Assembly: GCA_001314705.1 (NCBI GenBank)
Contig: LJSU01000016.1
Coordinates: forward strand, 124,001 to 188,000
From: Rhodobacteraceae bacterium HLUCCO07
Lineage (GTDB): Bacteria > Pseudomonadota > Alphaproteobacteria > Rhodobacterales > Rhodobacteraceae
Direction of reading: 5' to 3'
DNA length: 64,000 bases
How positions within the stretch are numbered: position 1 is the first letter of the stretch; every line of letters starts with the position of its first letter. The position numbers and the translations under genes were made by a program. Of the stretch, positions 10,255 through 19,996 are shown piece by piece. Below the pieces are notes generated by a model, which searched no databases, was not told the DNA's origin, and worked only from the letters and a program-made list of their open reading frames with translations.

Positions 10255-10608
10255 ATGCGATTTTTATGGGCTGGCTTGGGGCTGCTCTGCGTTCTGCTGG
10301 GGCTGATCGGTGCTGTGCTGCCTCTCGTTCCGACCGTTCCGTTCATGTTGCTCGCTGCATTCTTCTTTGCGCGCTCATCCGAGCGGATGCACAACTGGCT
10401 CCTGTCGCATCCCCAGTTCGGCCCGGCGATCGTGGATTGGCAGACCAACGGGGCCATCAATTCTCGTGTCAAACGGATTTCAACGCTTTCGATTGCTGCG
10501 GTCTTCGGGCTGTCCCTGGTGCTTGGCGTGAGACCGATGATCCTCGGCATACAAGCGGTCGTGCTTTGTCTCGTCCTGATCTTTATCTGGACGCGCCCGA
10601 ACTCATAA
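10255..10608 (+). CDS. DUF454 (YbaN-like) small membrane protein
   Basis: A 117-aa inner-membrane protein of the YbaN/DUF454 family. Visible segments are an N-terminal membrane helix with LGLLCVLLGLIGAVLPLVP, the conserved TVPFMLLAAFFFARSSERMHNWL, the soluble stretch HPQFGPAIVDWQTNGAI, and a C-terminal helical pair. The molecular function is unknown. It starts 4 bases after hemW and its stop overlaps the parB stop tail-to-tail by a few bases. Confidence 0.88.
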   Translation: MRFLWAGLGLLCVLLGLIGAVLPLVPTVPFMLLAAFFFARSSERMHNWLLSHPQFGPAIVDWQTNGAINSRVKRISTLSIAAVFGLSLVLGVRPMILGIQAVVLCLVLIFIWTRPNS

Positions 10609-11490
10609 CGTGAGTTTGCGGCAAAGTTCGTCCAACTCGTCCAGCGATGTATAGCGGATCGAGACCTGGCCCGATTCCTGGCCACTGTCGTGATTGACAG
10701 TCACTTTCATTCCGAGATTCGCCGAGAGATCGCCTTCGAGCGCAACGGTATCCGCGTCTTTCTCGGGATTCCGGCTCGCGCCTGGCCTGGATGTTTTTTC
10801 CTCGGGCGGTTTCTTGGCCAACTTTTCCGTCTCGCGGACCGAAAGCCCCTTGGATACGACAATGCGCGCCAGCGAGGCTGGATCATCCGACGTGATCAGG
10901 GCGCGGGCATGACCAGCAGATATCTGATCCTTTTCGAGGTAATCAATGACCTCCCTGGGCAGGCTCAAAAGGCGCATCTGGTTGGCGATGTGGGACCGGC
11001 TCTTGCCCAGCGCCTTGGCAAGTTGATCCTGCGTGTGGCCGAAACGTTCGATCAGCTGACGATACCCGGCCGCCTCTTCGACGGGATTCAGGTCGGCGCG
11101 CTGGATATTTTCGATAATTGCAACCTCAAGAACCTCGGTATCGTCAAATTCTCGAACGATAACAGGTACTTCATGCAGTTGCGCAATCTGCGCCGCGCGC
11201 CAGCGCCGTTCACCCGCGACGATCTGGAACTTCCTGGCGTCAGCCGGATCGGGACGAACGATCAAGGGCTGGATGATGCCCTTCTCACGTATCGATCCGG
11301 CGAGATCCTCGAGCGTGTCACTGTCAAAGTTCCGACGTGGTTGATCCGGGTTTGGCGCGATCACTTCGATCGGCAGATGCTGTTCCGCCCGACGCGCGGA
11401 GGCGTCGGAATTCGATGCCGGCGCATCATTGTTCACGTCCGACATAAGCGCCGAAAGACCACGACCAAGCCCGCGTTTCTTTTCAACCAT
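10603..11490 (-). CDS. parB: Chromosome partitioning protein ParB
   Basis: ParB is a CTPase DNA clamp that loads at parS and spreads to form the centromere complex. The 295-aa protein has the N-terminal ParA-interacting segment KKRGLGRGLSALMSD. The CTP-binding ParB/Srx domain includes IIQPLIVRP and VAGERRWRAAQIA. ENIQRADLNPVEEA and the helix-turn-helix TQDQLAKALGKSRSHIANQ follow, and a C-terminal dimerisation domain ends the protein. The ATG at 11490 is taken as the start because homology begins there, although the frame extends upstream. It is the last gene of the origin-proximal minus-strand block, and its targets at 12882 and 14778 are visible. Confidence 0.97.
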   Translation of the reverse strand: MVEKKRGLGRGLSALMSDVNNDAPASNSDASARRAEQHLPIEVIAPNPDQPRRNFDSDTLEDLAGSIREKGIIQPLIVRPDPADARKFQIVAGERRWRAAQIAQLHEVPVIVREFDDTEVLEVAIIENIQRADLNPVEEAAGYRQLIERFGHTQDQLAKALGKSRSHIANQMRLLSLPREVIDYLEKDQISAGHARALITSDDPASLARIVVSKGLSVRETEKLAKKPPEEKTSRPGASRNPEKDADTVALEGDLSANLGMKVTVNHDSGQESGQVSIRYTSLDELDELCRKLTL

Positions 11491-11506
11491 TTTCTGGTCC
11501 TTCCGA

Positions 11507-12316
11507 TTATGCCGCAGCGCGGTTGTTGTTGCCCAGGATTTCATGCGCCAGGCTGCGATAGGCCTGAGCACCCTTGGATTCGCTGTCATAGCTGAGCACG
11601 GGCATCGAATAGGATGGGGCCTCGCTGACGCGGACATTTCGCGGTATCATGGTTCTGAAGACCAGATCGCCCAGATTGTCGCGCGCATCGCTCTCAACCT
11701 GTTGTGAAAGTCGGTTTCGGCCATCATACATGGTCAGAACGATGCCTTCGATCCGAAGCTCCGGGTTGGCTGTTTGCCGAACCTCGCGCAGCGTGATCAT
11801 CAGTTGCGACAATCCTTCAAGCGCGAAGAACTCGCTTTGCAGCGGTACAAGAACGGAATGCGCGGCAACCATCGCGTTGATGGTCAGGATGTTCAGCGAA
11901 GGCGGGCAATCAATCAGGATGAAATCGAAATCAAAGCTGTCCATCGCGGGCTGACGGAGGGCATCATGCAAAAGGAAGCTACGCTTTTCATTTGAAATCA
12001 GCTCAATATCCGCCGAGCTGAGATCGACCGTGGCCGGCACGATCCGAAGGTTACGGGTATCGGTCTCAAGAATGATCTCGGAGAGCGGAATGTCATCCAG
12101 AAGCAGATCATAGGTGGTGTATCGTCGCGCGTCTCCCTCCACTCCAAGCCCCGTGGATGCGTTTCCTTGCGGATCAAGATCTACAACGAGAACCTTCTGG
12201 CCGGTTTCAGCCAACGCCGCCCCGAGGTTTATGGTGGTTGTCGTCTTACCAACGCCACCTTTCTGGTTGGCCACTGCGATGATTTTCGGGCCAGGCGGCC
12301 GGGTGGGATCAGACAC
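11507..12316 (-). CDS. parA: Chromosome partitioning ATPase ParA
   Basis: ParA is a Walker-type ATPase that moves ParB-parS complexes. The 269-aa protein has the deviant Walker A motif NQKGGVGKTTTTINLG, Walker A' in VVDLDPQGNASTGLG, and Walker B around DFDFILIDCPPSL. It starts with GTG at 12316. The first codons overlap the end of rsmG by 8 bases, and parB follows 16 bases downstream. The rsmG-parA-parB order next to oriC is typical for alphaproteobacteria. Confidence 0.97.
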   Translation of the reverse strand: MSDPTRPPGPKIIAVANQKGGVGKTTTTINLGAALAETGQKVLVVDLDPQGNASTGLGVEGDARRYTTYDLLLDDIPLSEIILETDTRNLRIVPATVDLSSADIELISNEKRSFLLHDALRQPAMDSFDFDFILIDCPPSLNILTINAMVAAHSVLVPLQSEFFALEGLSQLMITLREVRQTANPELRIEGIVLTMYDGRNRLSQQVESDARDNLGDLVFRTMIPRNVRVSEAPSYSMPVLSYDSESKGAQAYRSLAHEILGNNNRAAA

Positions 12317-12920
12317 GTGAAAGTCCTTTGATTTTCAGAATGACGGCGTCGGAGTCGGTCACGCTCGGGATTGCATCATACTCAAAATGCCATGAAAGCG
12401 ATGCGGTTTGAACCTCGGATTTCCAGTTTACACCCTTTGGGAACAAGCAAATCCCGTCATTTGACAGGTGAGGCCCTGCAAGCTCGAGCAGGCGTGAAAG
12501 ATCGGCAAGGGCCCGCGCGGAGATCACATCGGCTTTCAAAGGTGGGATGCCTTCAATGCGCGCCGGGATCACCGTTCCTGCGACGCCGACTTCGCGCAGA
12601 ACCGCGCGAAGAAAAGTGGCTTTTCGTTTGTCGCTCTCAACCAGCGTGACCTTCTGTGGAAAACCCAGATCCTTGGCGCAGATCGCAATGACCAGCCCGG
12701 GAAATCCTCCTCCGGTTCCAAGGTCTGCCCAATGGTCGACCTCATTACCGACACAATGCAGGAGTTGAAGGGAGTCCTGGACGTGACGGACCCAGAGGTC
12801 GGACAACGTGGACTTCGCGACGAGGTTGATCTTCGAGTTCCACTTTTCGAGAAGATTGGCAAAACTTCTCAACTTGTCGAGCGTTTCACGTGAAACACCA
12901 AGTGTGCCGCCCTCGTGCAT
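12309..12920 (-). CDS. rsmG: 16S rRNA (guanine(527)-N(7))-methyltransferase RsmG
   Basis: RsmG (GidB) methylates G527 of 16S rRNA. The 203-aa protein has LVAKSTLSDLWVRHVQDSLQ, the SAM-binding motif DLGTGGGFPGLV, VTLVESDKRKATFLR, and ISARALADLSRLLEL. The N-terminal segment GVSRETLDKL is partly encoded by a near-perfect parS site at 12882-12897. It starts at the ATG at 12920, overlapping the mnmG stop as TGATG. Confidence 0.96.
   Translation of the reverse strand: MHEGGTLGVSRETLDKLRSFANLLEKWNSKINLVAKSTLSDLWVRHVQDSLQLLHCVGNEVDHWADLGTGGGFPGLVIAICAKDLGFPQKVTLVESDKRKATFLRAVLREVGVAGTVIPARIEGIPPLKADVISARALADLSRLLELAGPHLSNDGICLFPKGVNWKSEVQTASLSWHFEYDAIPSVTDSDAVILKIKGLSRV
12882..12897. other. parS centromere site, copy 2 (inside rsmG)
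   Basis: CGTTTCACGTGAAACA matches the consensus parS palindrome TGTTTCACGTGAAACA at 15 of 16 positions, with only the first base differing. It lies inside rsmG and encodes VSRET in the minus-strand reading frame. It is about 4.8 kb from the putative oriC and 1.9 kb from the other parS. Confidence 0.9.
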
Positions 12921-14794
12921 CAGGCTGATTTCTCCCGCCGGTCCTGGCGAAGCTTGACGAGCAATAGCGCGAGCGCAGCCGGCGTCATTCCGTCGATCCG
13001 CCCCGCCTGACCAAGATTCGTTGGCCGGGCCGCAGCAAGTTTGGATTTGAGCTCGGTCGACAATCCGGCGATTCCATCGAACTGAAAATCAGGCGGTATC
13101 GCATGCCCTTCATCACGCTTCATCGCCTCGACATCGCGTTTCTGACGCTCAATGTAGTTCACATAGAGCGCCTCCCTTTCAAGCTGTTGCTGGATTTCCG
13201 TGTCAATCTCGGAAAACTCCGGGGCCAATGCAACAAGATCTCTGAACGAGATATCGGGTAGGGCCAAAACAGCCATCCCGTTTCGACGGGTTCCGTCCTT
13301 GCTCATTGGAATGCCGGCCTTGCTCAACTGGTTGGGCGTCCAGTTTCGCGACTCCAGCATCGCTCTGCCCTGGACAAGTTTTTCCAATTTCGCTTCGAAG
13401 GCGGATTTTCGTTTCTCTGACACACAGCCAAGCGCAATCGCTCTCGGCGTCAATCGCTGATCGGCGTTGTCAGCCCGCAAGGCGAGGCGGAACTCTGCGC
13501 GCGACGTGAACATCCGATAGGGTTCCGTCACACCACGCGTGATCAGGTCATCAACCATCACGCCGATATAACTATCGGACCGGCTGAACACCTGGGTGTC
13601 CCGGCCCAGGCAGGACAAGGCAGCATTGAGCCCCGCAACGAGTCCTTGTGCCGCGGCTTCCTCGTATCCGGTTGTGCCATTGATCTGACCCGCCAGGTAC
13701 AAACCGGGCACCGACTTGAGCGCCAAGGTGGCGTCGAGGGCACGTGGATCGACATAGTCATATTCAATCGCATATCCGGGCTGAAGAATGACCGCGTTTT
13801 CGAGGCCCCGAATCGATCTCACGTATTCATCCTGAACGTCCGGGGGGAGAGACGTTGAGATCCCGTTGGGATAGACAGTGTGATCCTCAAGCCCTTCGGG
13901 CTCGAGGAAGATCTGGTGGGAGGTCTTGTCTGCAAATCGAACGATCTTGTCCTCGATGGAGGGGCAATAGCGTGGTCCAACGCCTTCGATATGGCCGCCG
14001 TACATGGCAGACTTTGAAAGGTTGCCCTCTATAATCTCGTGCGTTCTTTCATTGGTATGGGTAATCGCACAGCAAATCTGTCGCGCGGTCGGGGCTTCTG
14101 AAAGAAAGGAAAACAACGTGGGATCTTCATCTCCCCGCTGCTTCTCGAGAATATCCCAGTTTATCGTCCTTCCATCCAGACGGGGCGGCGTTCCAGTTTT
14201 CAATCGCCCAAGCGAGATCGCGAAACTGTCGAGCCGCTCCGCAAGCTTTACGGATGGCCGGTCGCCCATGCGACCACCAGGCCGCGATTGATCGCCGACA
14301 TGGATAACTCCGCGCAGAAAGGTTCCCGTTGTCAGGATGACCGCATGAGCGACAATCTCGCTTCCATCTGCCAGTCGAATCCCCGAAACGCGTTCGCCCG
14401 ACATGATGAAATCGATTGTTTCACCTTCTATGATCGTAAGGTTTTCCTGGGAAACGGTGGCGGCCAACATTTCGTGGCGATAGATGCCACGATCCGCCTG
14501 CGCACGCGGCCCTTGAACCGCGGGGCCCTTTCGGCGGTTAAGCAAGCGGAATTGAATTCCAGCCAGATCAGAAACCCGCCCCATGACACCATCCATCGCG
14601 TCAATCTCGCGAACAAGATGCCCCTTGCCCAGACCACCAATCGCCGGGTTGCATGACATCACGCCAATATCCGCCTGACGCAAGGTCACGAGCGCGGTAT
14701 TCACGCCCATCCGTGCCGCCGCATGTGCAGCTTCGGTCCCGGCATGTCCACCGCCGACAACGATCACATCGAAATCATGTTTCACGTGAAACAC
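12920..14794 (-). CDS. mnmG: tRNA uridine-5-carboxymethylaminomethyl modification enzyme MnmG
   Basis: MnmG (GidA) is the FAD-dependent partner of MnmE in making cmnm5U34 in tRNAs. The 624-aa protein has the dinucleotide-binding motif [34 protein letters not shown], the [13 protein letters not shown] segment, [13 protein letters not shown] and a helical C-terminal domain. The GTG at 14794 is the first base set of MFHVKH, which is encoded by a perfect parS palindrome. A second in-frame GTG at 14785, inside parS, has AGGGG at a better distance and could be the real start. The conserved FAD motif begins after both. Confidence 0.96.
   Translation of the reverse strand: MFHVKHDFDVIVVGGGHAGTEAAHAAARMGVNTALVTLRQADIGVMSCNPAIGGLGKGHLVREIDAMDGVMGRVSDLAGIQFRLLNRRKGPAVQGPRAQADRGIYRHEMLAATVSQENLTIIEGETIDFIMSGERVSGIRLADGSEIVAHAVILTTGTFLRGVIHVGDQSRPGGRMGDRPSVKLAERLDSFAISLGRLKTGTPPRLDGRTINWDILEKQRGDEDPTLFSFLSEAPTARQICCAITHTNERTHEIIEGNLSKSAMYGGHIEGVGPRYCPSIEDKIVRFADKTSHQIFLEPEGLEDHTVYPNGISTSLPPDVQDEYVRSIRGLENAVILQPGYAIEYDYVDPRALDATLALKSVPGLYLAGQINGTTGYEEAAAQGLVAGLNAALSCLGRDTQVFSRSDSYIGVMVDDLITRGVTEPYRMFTSRAEFRLALRADNADQRLTPRAIALGCVSEKRKSAFEAKLEKLVQGRAMLESRNWTPNQLSKAGIPMSKDGTRRNGMAVLALPDISFRDLVALAPEFSEIDTEIQQQLEREALYVNYIERQKRDVEAMKRDEGHAIPPDFQFDGIAGLSTELKSKLAAARPTNLGQAGRIDGMTPAALALLLVKLRQDRREKSA
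14778..14793. other. parS centromere site, copy 1 (at mnmG start)
   Basis: TGTTTCACGTGAAACA is a perfect 16-base match to the consensus parS palindrome bound by ParB. It covers the first codons of mnmG (minus strand, MFHVKH) and lies about 2.9 kb from the putative origin. ParB and ParA are encoded 2.5-4 kb away on the same strand. Confidence 0.95.
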
Positions 14795-14811
14795 CCCTGT
14801 CTTTGCTGCAC

Positions 14812-16107
14812 CTACTTACCGATGCAAAAGCTCGAAAATATCTCGTCGAGGATATTCTCAACATCTACACGTCCGACCAGCGCGTCAAGGGATCGCACCC
14901 CGCTACGAAGCTCCTCGGCCGCGATGTCGCTACGATCCTCGCCGAGTTCAAGTTGCTCCGTTGCTGCATCGAGCGCCCTGATCGTGTTCTCAAGCGCGAT
15001 TCGATGCCTTTCGCGTGTCGCGACCACGGTAGAGCCGGCCCTTTCGGAGAGCTCTTCCGTGATCCTCGCGACAAGCTCTTCCACACCATACCCCGTCAGC
15101 CCCGATATGGCGTCGCAACTGTCATCCTGTAAATCGGCCTTTGCCAGAAGAACGATGTCGCCCTTCCGACACTCAATTCCCTGTGGGAGTTCGGAATCTC
15201 CCGTCTCCTTGAGAAACACGCGCAGGTCTGCAAGATTGGCACGGTCCCTGGCCCGCGCGATCCCCATGTTTTCCACCCTGTCGGTCGTTTCCCTCAGCCC
15301 CGCAGTATCGAGAAGCGTCACAGGCAGCCCGCCAAGATCCATCCGAACCTCGATCACATCTCGTGTTGTTCCCGCGACCTCCGAGGTAATTGCTGCGTCA
15401 CGTCCAGCCAGGGTGTTCAACAACGTCGATTTACCAGTGTTCGGCGCCCCGAGGATCGCAACCTCGAAGCCTGTGCGCACACGCTCAGCAGATTCGACGC
15501 CCTTCGCCTCCCTGGAAAGTGAGCTGCGGGTTTTTTTCAGGAGTTCCTGGACCTCGGGGCGAACATCGACAGGCACATCCTCATCTGCGAAGTCGATGGT
15601 TGCTTCAAGCAGCGCCGCGGCGCGGATCAGGTCGCGCCGCCAAATTTCGGCACGTTTACCCAAGTCACCCGAAAGCACCCTAAGCGCCTGCCGCCTTTGG
15701 GCCTCGGTTTCCGCCTCGATCAAATCCGCGAGACCTTCGACCTGCGCCAAATCAAGCCGCCCGTTTTCAAGTGCACGCCGTGTAAACTCTCCGGGTTCAG
15801 CCGCACGCAGGCCGTCGACCCGGGCCAGCTCACGCAAGATCGCGGAAACACTTGCCGTCGAACCATGAACCTGGAACTCGACAACATCTTCCCCGGTGAA
15901 GCTATGGTTCTTGGGAAATCGGATCACCAGACCTTCATCCAGCCTGTTGCCGTCGCGATCCTTGATCACACGCAGCGACGCCACGCGCGGATCAGGAAGC
16001 AATCCTGTCAAATCGCGGCAGACATCGCATGCGCGTGATCCCGAAACACGAATCACGGCAACCCCGGATTTTCCTGGGGCGCTTGCAAGGGCAAAGATCG
16101 TGTCCAT
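14812..16107 (-). CDS. mnmE: tRNA uridine-5-carboxymethylaminomethyl modification GTPase MnmE
   Basis: MnmE (TrmE) forms a complex with MnmG to modify wobble U34. Starting [18 protein letters not shown], the 431-aa protein has the N-terminal tetrahydrofolate-binding domain, the inserted G domain with P-loop [20 protein letters not shown] and DTAGLRE, and the C-terminal motif FCIGK carrying the catalytic cysteine. I use the ATG at 16107 because the frame extends two codons to a TTG without a ribosome binding site. It lies 17 bases upstream of mnmG. Confidence 0.96.
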   Translation of the reverse strand: MDTIFALASAPGKSGVAVIRVSGSRACDVCRDLTGLLPDPRVASLRVIKDRDGNRLDEGLVIRFPKNHSFTGEDVVEFQVHGSTASVSAILRELARVDGLRAAEPGEFTRRALENGRLDLAQVEGLADLIEAETEAQRRQALRVLSGDLGKRAEIWRRDLIRAAALLEATIDFADEDVPVDVRPEVQELLKKTRSSLSREAKGVESAERVRTGFEVAILGAPNTGKSTLLNTLAGRDAAITSEVAGTTRDVIEVRMDLGGLPVTLLDTAGLRETTDRVENMGIARARDRANLADLRVFLKETGDSELPQGIECRKGDIVLLAKADLQDDSCDAISGLTGYGVEELVARITEELSERAGSTVVATRERHRIALENTIRALDAATEQLELGEDRSDIAAEELRSGVRSLDALVGRVDVENILDEIFSSFCIGK

Positions 16108-16135
16108 CTTCAATACCGCGTAAAGACGCGCATTT

Positions 16136-17407
16136 TCAGCCGTTCATCGAATCGAAGAAATCGGCATTTGTCTTTGTTTGCTTGAGCTTTCCGATGAGGA
16201 ATTCGATCGCATCCGTCGTGCCCATCGGATTGAGGATTCTTCTCAAAACGAAGGTTTTGGAGAGGTCCTTGGGATCAACGAGAAGCTCTTCCTTGCGTGT
16301 GCCGGACTTGAGAATATCCATCGCGGGGAACACGCGCTTGTCGGCAACCTTGCGGTCGAGAACCAGCTCGGAATTGCCCGTGCCCTTGAACTCTTCGAAA
16401 ATCACTTCGTCCATCCGGCTGCCTGTGTCGATCAACGCCGTCGCGATGATGGTCAGCGAGCCGCCCTCCTCGATATTCCGCGCTGCCCCGAAAAACCGCT
16501 TTGGTCTTTGCAGGGCGTTGGCATCCACGCCACCGGTCAGGACCTTGCCGGAACTGGGGACGGTCGTATTGTAAGCACGACCCAGACGCGTAATCGAATC
16601 GAGAAGGATGACGACATCTCGTTTGTGCTCGATAAGCCGCTTGGCCTTTTCGATCACCATCTCGGCCACGGCAACGTGTCGCGTCGCCGGTTCGTCAAAG
16701 GTTGAGGAAATGACCTCTCCCTTCACGTTCCGTTGCATGTCGGTCACCTCTTCGGGGCGCTCGTCGATCAGCAAAACAATAAGGTAGCACTCCGGATGGT
16801 TCAGTTCGATCGAATGGGCAATATTCTGGAGCAGAACCGTCTTGCCCGTTCTCGGCGGCGCGACGATCAAGCACCGCTGGCCTTTGCCGATCGGCGCCAC
16901 AAGATCGATGATTCGGGCCGATCGGTCCTTGATGGTGGGATCTTCGATCTCCATCTTGAGCCGCTCATCGGGATAGAGCGGCGTCAGGTTATCGAATGCG
17001 ATCTTGTGACGGGCCCGCTCGGGGTCTTCGAAATTGATGCGGCTGACGTCGGTCAGAACGAAATAGCGCTCATTGTCTTCTGGTTGCGCCAGCTTGCCTT
17101 CGACCGTGTCGCCTGTTCGCAGCGAAAACTTCCGGATCGTTTCAGGAGACACATAGATGTCGTCCGGACCAGGCAAGTAATTCGCTTCGAGTGACCGCAG
17201 AAAGCCGAAACCGTCTTGCAAGACTTCGAGAACACCATCACCCGAAATCTCCCACCCATCCTCGGCCCGCTCCTTGAGGATCGAGAACATGATCTCGCCC
17301 TTGCGCATGGTCGATGCGTTCTCGATCTCGAGTTCCTCGGCCATGTCGACGAGGTCTTTGGGTGTGTTTGCCTTGAGTTCGGCAAGCGAAATATGTTCGG
17401 ATGTCAT
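16136..17407 (-). CDS. rho: Transcription termination factor Rho
   Basis: Rho is the hexameric RNA-dependent ATPase that terminates transcription. The 423-aa protein contains the N-terminal helical domain ([20 protein letters not shown]), the RNA-binding cold-shock-like fold ([17 protein letters not shown]), P-loop [15 protein letters not shown], Walker [18 protein letters not shown], and the Q- and R-loops with [14 protein letters not shown]. The gene starts at 17407 and points away from the putative oriC, which occupies the 569-base gap upstream of it. Confidence 0.97.
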   Translation of the reverse strand: MTSEHISLAELKANTPKDLVDMAEELEIENASTMRKGEIMFSILKERAEDGWEISGDGVLEVLQDGFGFLRSLEANYLPGPDDIYVSPETIRKFSLRTGDTVEGKLAQPEDNERYFVLTDVSRINFEDPERARHKIAFDNLTPLYPDERLKMEIEDPTIKDRSARIIDLVAPIGKGQRCLIVAPPRTGKTVLLQNIAHSIELNHPECYLIVLLIDERPEEVTDMQRNVKGEVISSTFDEPATRHVAVAEMVIEKAKRLIEHKRDVVILLDSITRLGRAYNTTVPSSGKVLTGGVDANALQRPKRFFGAARNIEEGGSLTIIATALIDTGSRMDEVIFEEFKGTGNSELVLDRKVADKRVFPAMDILKSGTRKEELLVDPKDLSKTFVLRRILNPMGTTDAIEFLIGKLKQTKTNADFFDSMNG

Positions 17408-17976
17408 GGAATACCTATGGGTGACCGGCCAGGCGGCTCAAGATCAGGTTTAGCACGTGGAGAATCCCAACCCGGACGGGCAGGCATGTGGCTACATAGG
17501 GCTTGCCATATTCTAAGTCAACTCTTCACAGTCTGACTTCGGGTTTCTTCGGGTTGATAGCGCCTCTGGAGGCCTGAGCCACCTTAATAAAATATAAAAG
17601 AAAAGAAAGATTGATGGTTTAGTAGGAAGGCATCATTTCTGTGGATAAATGCTTATCCTCAAAGATTTCAGATGTGAACCGTCCCTGTGTAAAACACTGT
17701 TGATGAATTTCCGTGACGCGGGCAAGGCCGTCATGGATCGCCTTGATCTCAAGGCTAAGCGCGCCACGTCCGCGAGATTTTCTCTTGTGCATAGAATTGG
17801 GAGCTCAGGTCAAGAGCACCCATTTTCCCACAAGAAGGAGATATCCATAAACACGATCGGATAACCATGGCAAAGACCCTCGGCGCGCAGTTGACTTGCC
17901 TGCAGCCGGTCTGGATGTTGGAGTTTTCCCGATTGGTGCGTTAAAACCCGGTTACCATTTCCACCAGGATATCCAC
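17408..17976. other. Putative chromosomal replication origin oriC
   Basis: This 569-base gap between divergent rho and maf holds no convincing gene. It contains an A-rich stretch that looks like an unwinding element (17584-17621, with AATAAAATATAAAAGAAAA). Next to it is an exact DnaA box on the minus strand (17640-17648, TGTGGATAA) facing a one-mismatch box TTATCCTCA at 17653-17661. A one-mismatch box ATATCCACA at 17969-17977 touches the maf start. Weaker matches lie at 17686-17694 and 17824-17832. A near-CtrA box TTAA-N7-TTAC is at 17941-17955. The gene order on both sides matches that around known alphaproteobacterial origins. Replication activity itself is inferred. Confidence 0.85.
17640..17661. 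promoter_or_regulatory. Inverted pair of DnaA boxes
   Basis: TGTGGATAA (17640-17648), the exact reverse complement of the DnaA consensus TTATCCACA, is followed after four bases by TTATCCTCA (17653-17661), which differs from the consensus at one position. The two boxes face each other immediately beside the A-rich stretch of the putative oriC. Confidence 0.85.
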
Positions 17977-18576
17977 ATGCCACGTTCCATCATTCTTGCT
18001 TCAGGCTCGGATATACGTCAGGCGCTTCTGACCCAGGCTCATGTCCCATTTGAGGTTGTCGTTCCGCGGATCGACGAGGAGTCGATCAAGATGGCGCTTC
18101 TGGAGGAGGGTGCATCTCCCCGTGATATTTCCGATGCGTTGGCGGAACATAAAGCATTGAAAATAAGCAAGAAATATCCTGATAGCATGGTTATCGGCTG
18201 CGACCAGATCCTGGAGCACAGAGGCACGATCCTGTCCAAGCCCGAGAGTGTTGAAATGGCACGAAATCAACTCGCCATGCTGCGTGGTAATCGCCATCGC
18301 TTGCATTCGGCGGCGGTCATCTGTCATCAGGCAAGTCCGATATGGCGGCATGTCGGGCAGGCGCAGCTTGAGATGCGGACTTTCAGCGATGCCTATCTCG
18401 ACGCCTATATCGGCCGGAACTGGGACAGCATTCGCCACGCCGTTGGCGCCTACAAGCTTGAGGAAGAGGGCGTTCGGTTGTTTTCGCGCATAGATGGAGA
18501 TTATTTCAGCATTCTTGGATTGCCCCTTCTGAATATTCTTGCCTATCTCGGTACAAGCGGAGAGCTCGAGACATGA
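17977..18576 (+). CDS. maf: Maf family nucleotide pyrophosphatase
   Basis: A Maf/HAM1-fold house-cleaning pyrophosphatase of 199 aa. Visible motifs are SIILASGSDIRQALL at the N-terminus, DEESIKMAL, MVIGCDQIL with the catalytic Asp, and the C-terminal RIDGDYFSILGLPLLNIL. The usual SPRR of canonical Maf is replaced by SDIR, as in the origin-linked alphaproteobacterial paralogue. The frame extends upstream to a TTG at 17896, but the ATG at 17977 matches the family start. A DnaA box overlaps this start. It overlaps aroE by four bases. Confidence 0.92.
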   Translation: MPRSIILASGSDIRQALLTQAHVPFEVVVPRIDEESIKMALLEEGASPRDISDALAEHKALKISKKYPDSMVIGCDQILEHRGTILSKPESVEMARNQLAMLRGNRHRLHSAAVICHQASPIWRHVGQAQLEMRTFSDAYLDAYIGRNWDSIRHAVGAYKLEEEGVRLFSRIDGDYFSILGLPLLNILAYLGTSGELET

Positions 18577-19406
18577 CAACACAGAGAATACCCCTGACAG
18601 GCGTCATTGGATCGCCGGTATCACATTCGAAATCACCACAGCTTCATGCGCATTGGCTGAGAACATATGGGCTGTCGGGATACTATATCCCGATGGATGT
18701 TGCGGGGGACGACCTGGAAACCGTGCTGGAGACGCTGCCGAAAATGGGCTTTGTCGGTGTTAACGTCACGATCCCGCACAAGCAACGCGTGATGGAAATG
18801 GCCGACCTGGTTAGCGATCGGGCGACGCTGATCGGGGCGGCCAATACATTGATTTTTCGGAAAGACGGGAAAATCCATGCCGATAACACAGACGGGTATG
18901 GATTTGTCGAGAACCTCCGACAAGGCGCACCGGATTGGGATCCCAAAGCCGGGCCAGCGGTCGTATTGGGTGCAGGTGGCGCCGCGCGAGCCGTCGTTGC
19001 ATCGCTGATCGATGTGGGTGTTCCGGAAATCCTCGTGACCAACAGGACCAAGGTTCGGGCCGAAAAGCTGGTCGAGGATTTCGGCAAGCGGTTGAAAGTC
19101 GTCGATTGGGTCAAGGCCGGCAACATCCTCGAAGAGGGCAATACCGTCGTGAACACGACTTCGCTTGGCATGTTGGGTAAGCCGGAGATTCGGGTCCCAT
19201 TGGATGGCTTGCGAAAGCAGGCAGTCGTTACGGATCTTGTCTATAACCCGATCGAGACCCGGTTGTTGCGCACAGCGCGCGAGATGGGGTGCACCACGGT
19301 TGACGGTCTGGGTATGCTCCTGCATCAGGCGGTGCCCGCTTTTGAGCGCTGGTTTGGCCAGAGGCCAGAGGTGGACAACGCGGCCCGCGCGGCGGTTCTC
19401 AGATGA
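18573..19406 (+). CDS. aroE: Shikimate dehydrogenase (NADP+)
   Basis: AroE reduces 3-dehydroshikimate in aromatic amino-acid synthesis. The 277-aa protein shows [33 protein letters not shown] with the catalytic Lys, [19 protein letters not shown], the NADP-binding [15 protein letters not shown], and [18 protein letters not shown]. It is coupled by ATGA overlaps to maf and coaE, in the common maf-aroE-coaE-dnaQ order of alphaproteobacteria. Confidence 0.97.
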   Translation: MTTQRIPLTGVIGSPVSHSKSPQLHAHWLRTYGLSGYYIPMDVAGDDLETVLETLPKMGFVGVNVTIPHKQRVMEMADLVSDRATLIGAANTLIFRKDGKIHADNTDGYGFVENLRQGAPDWDPKAGPAVVLGAGGAARAVVASLIDVGVPEILVTNRTKVRAEKLVEDFGKRLKVVDWVKAGNILEEGNTVVNTTSLGMLGKPEIRVPLDGLRKQAVVTDLVYNPIETRLLRTAREMGCTTVDGLGMLLHQAVPAFERWFGQRPEVDNAARAAVLR

Positions 19407-19996
19407 CGTTCCGGCTTGGGCTGACCGGTTCGATCGGGATGGGAAAATCGACGACTGCGAGGCTATTCGCGGATGCAGGTTGTGACGTGTGGGATGCTGA
19501 TGCCGCTGTGCACCGTCTGTATTCGAAAGGCGGAGCCGCGGTTGAGCCAATGCGCGCGGCCTTTCCCGAAGCGATTATCGAGGGTGAGGTTTCGCGCGCC
19601 GCCCTCAAGGAAATCATTGCCCGAGACAGCTCGGCACTGAGCCGGATAGAATCCATCGTGCACCCGCTGGTGGCCGCGGATCGAGCAGCTTTTATCGAAC
19701 AGTCACGATCCGATATCGTCGTTCTTGATATCCCGCTTTTGTTCGAAACGGGCGGGAATACCAGGGTTGACGCCGTGGCAGTCGTGACCACCGATCCCGA
19801 AACCCAGCGGGCCCGGGTTCTTGAGCGCGGCACAATGACGGGTGAGCAATTCGAGACCATCCTGTCGAAACAGGTTCCGGACGCCGAAAAGCGTGCCAGA
19901 GCCGACTACGTGATCGTAACCGATACGGTTGAGCATGCCCGCGCCCAGGTGCAGGATGTCATTGCCGATATACGCAAGAGGTTGGCTGATGCGTGA
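19403..19996 (+). CDS. coaE: Dephospho-CoA kinase
   Basis: CoaE catalyses the last step of coenzyme A synthesis. The 197-aa protein has the P-loop [45 protein letters not shown], and [12 protein letters not shown]. The length is normal. It overlaps aroE by four bases and dnaQ by eight. Confidence 0.96.
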   Translation: MTFRLGLTGSIGMGKSTTARLFADAGCDVWDADAAVHRLYSKGGAAVEPMRAAFPEAIIEGEVSRAALKEIIARDSSALSRIESIVHPLVAADRAAFIEQSRSDIVVLDIPLLFETGGNTRVDAVAVVTTDPETQRARVLERGTMTGEQFETILSKQVPDAEKRARADYVIVTDTVEHARAQVQDVIADIRKRLADA

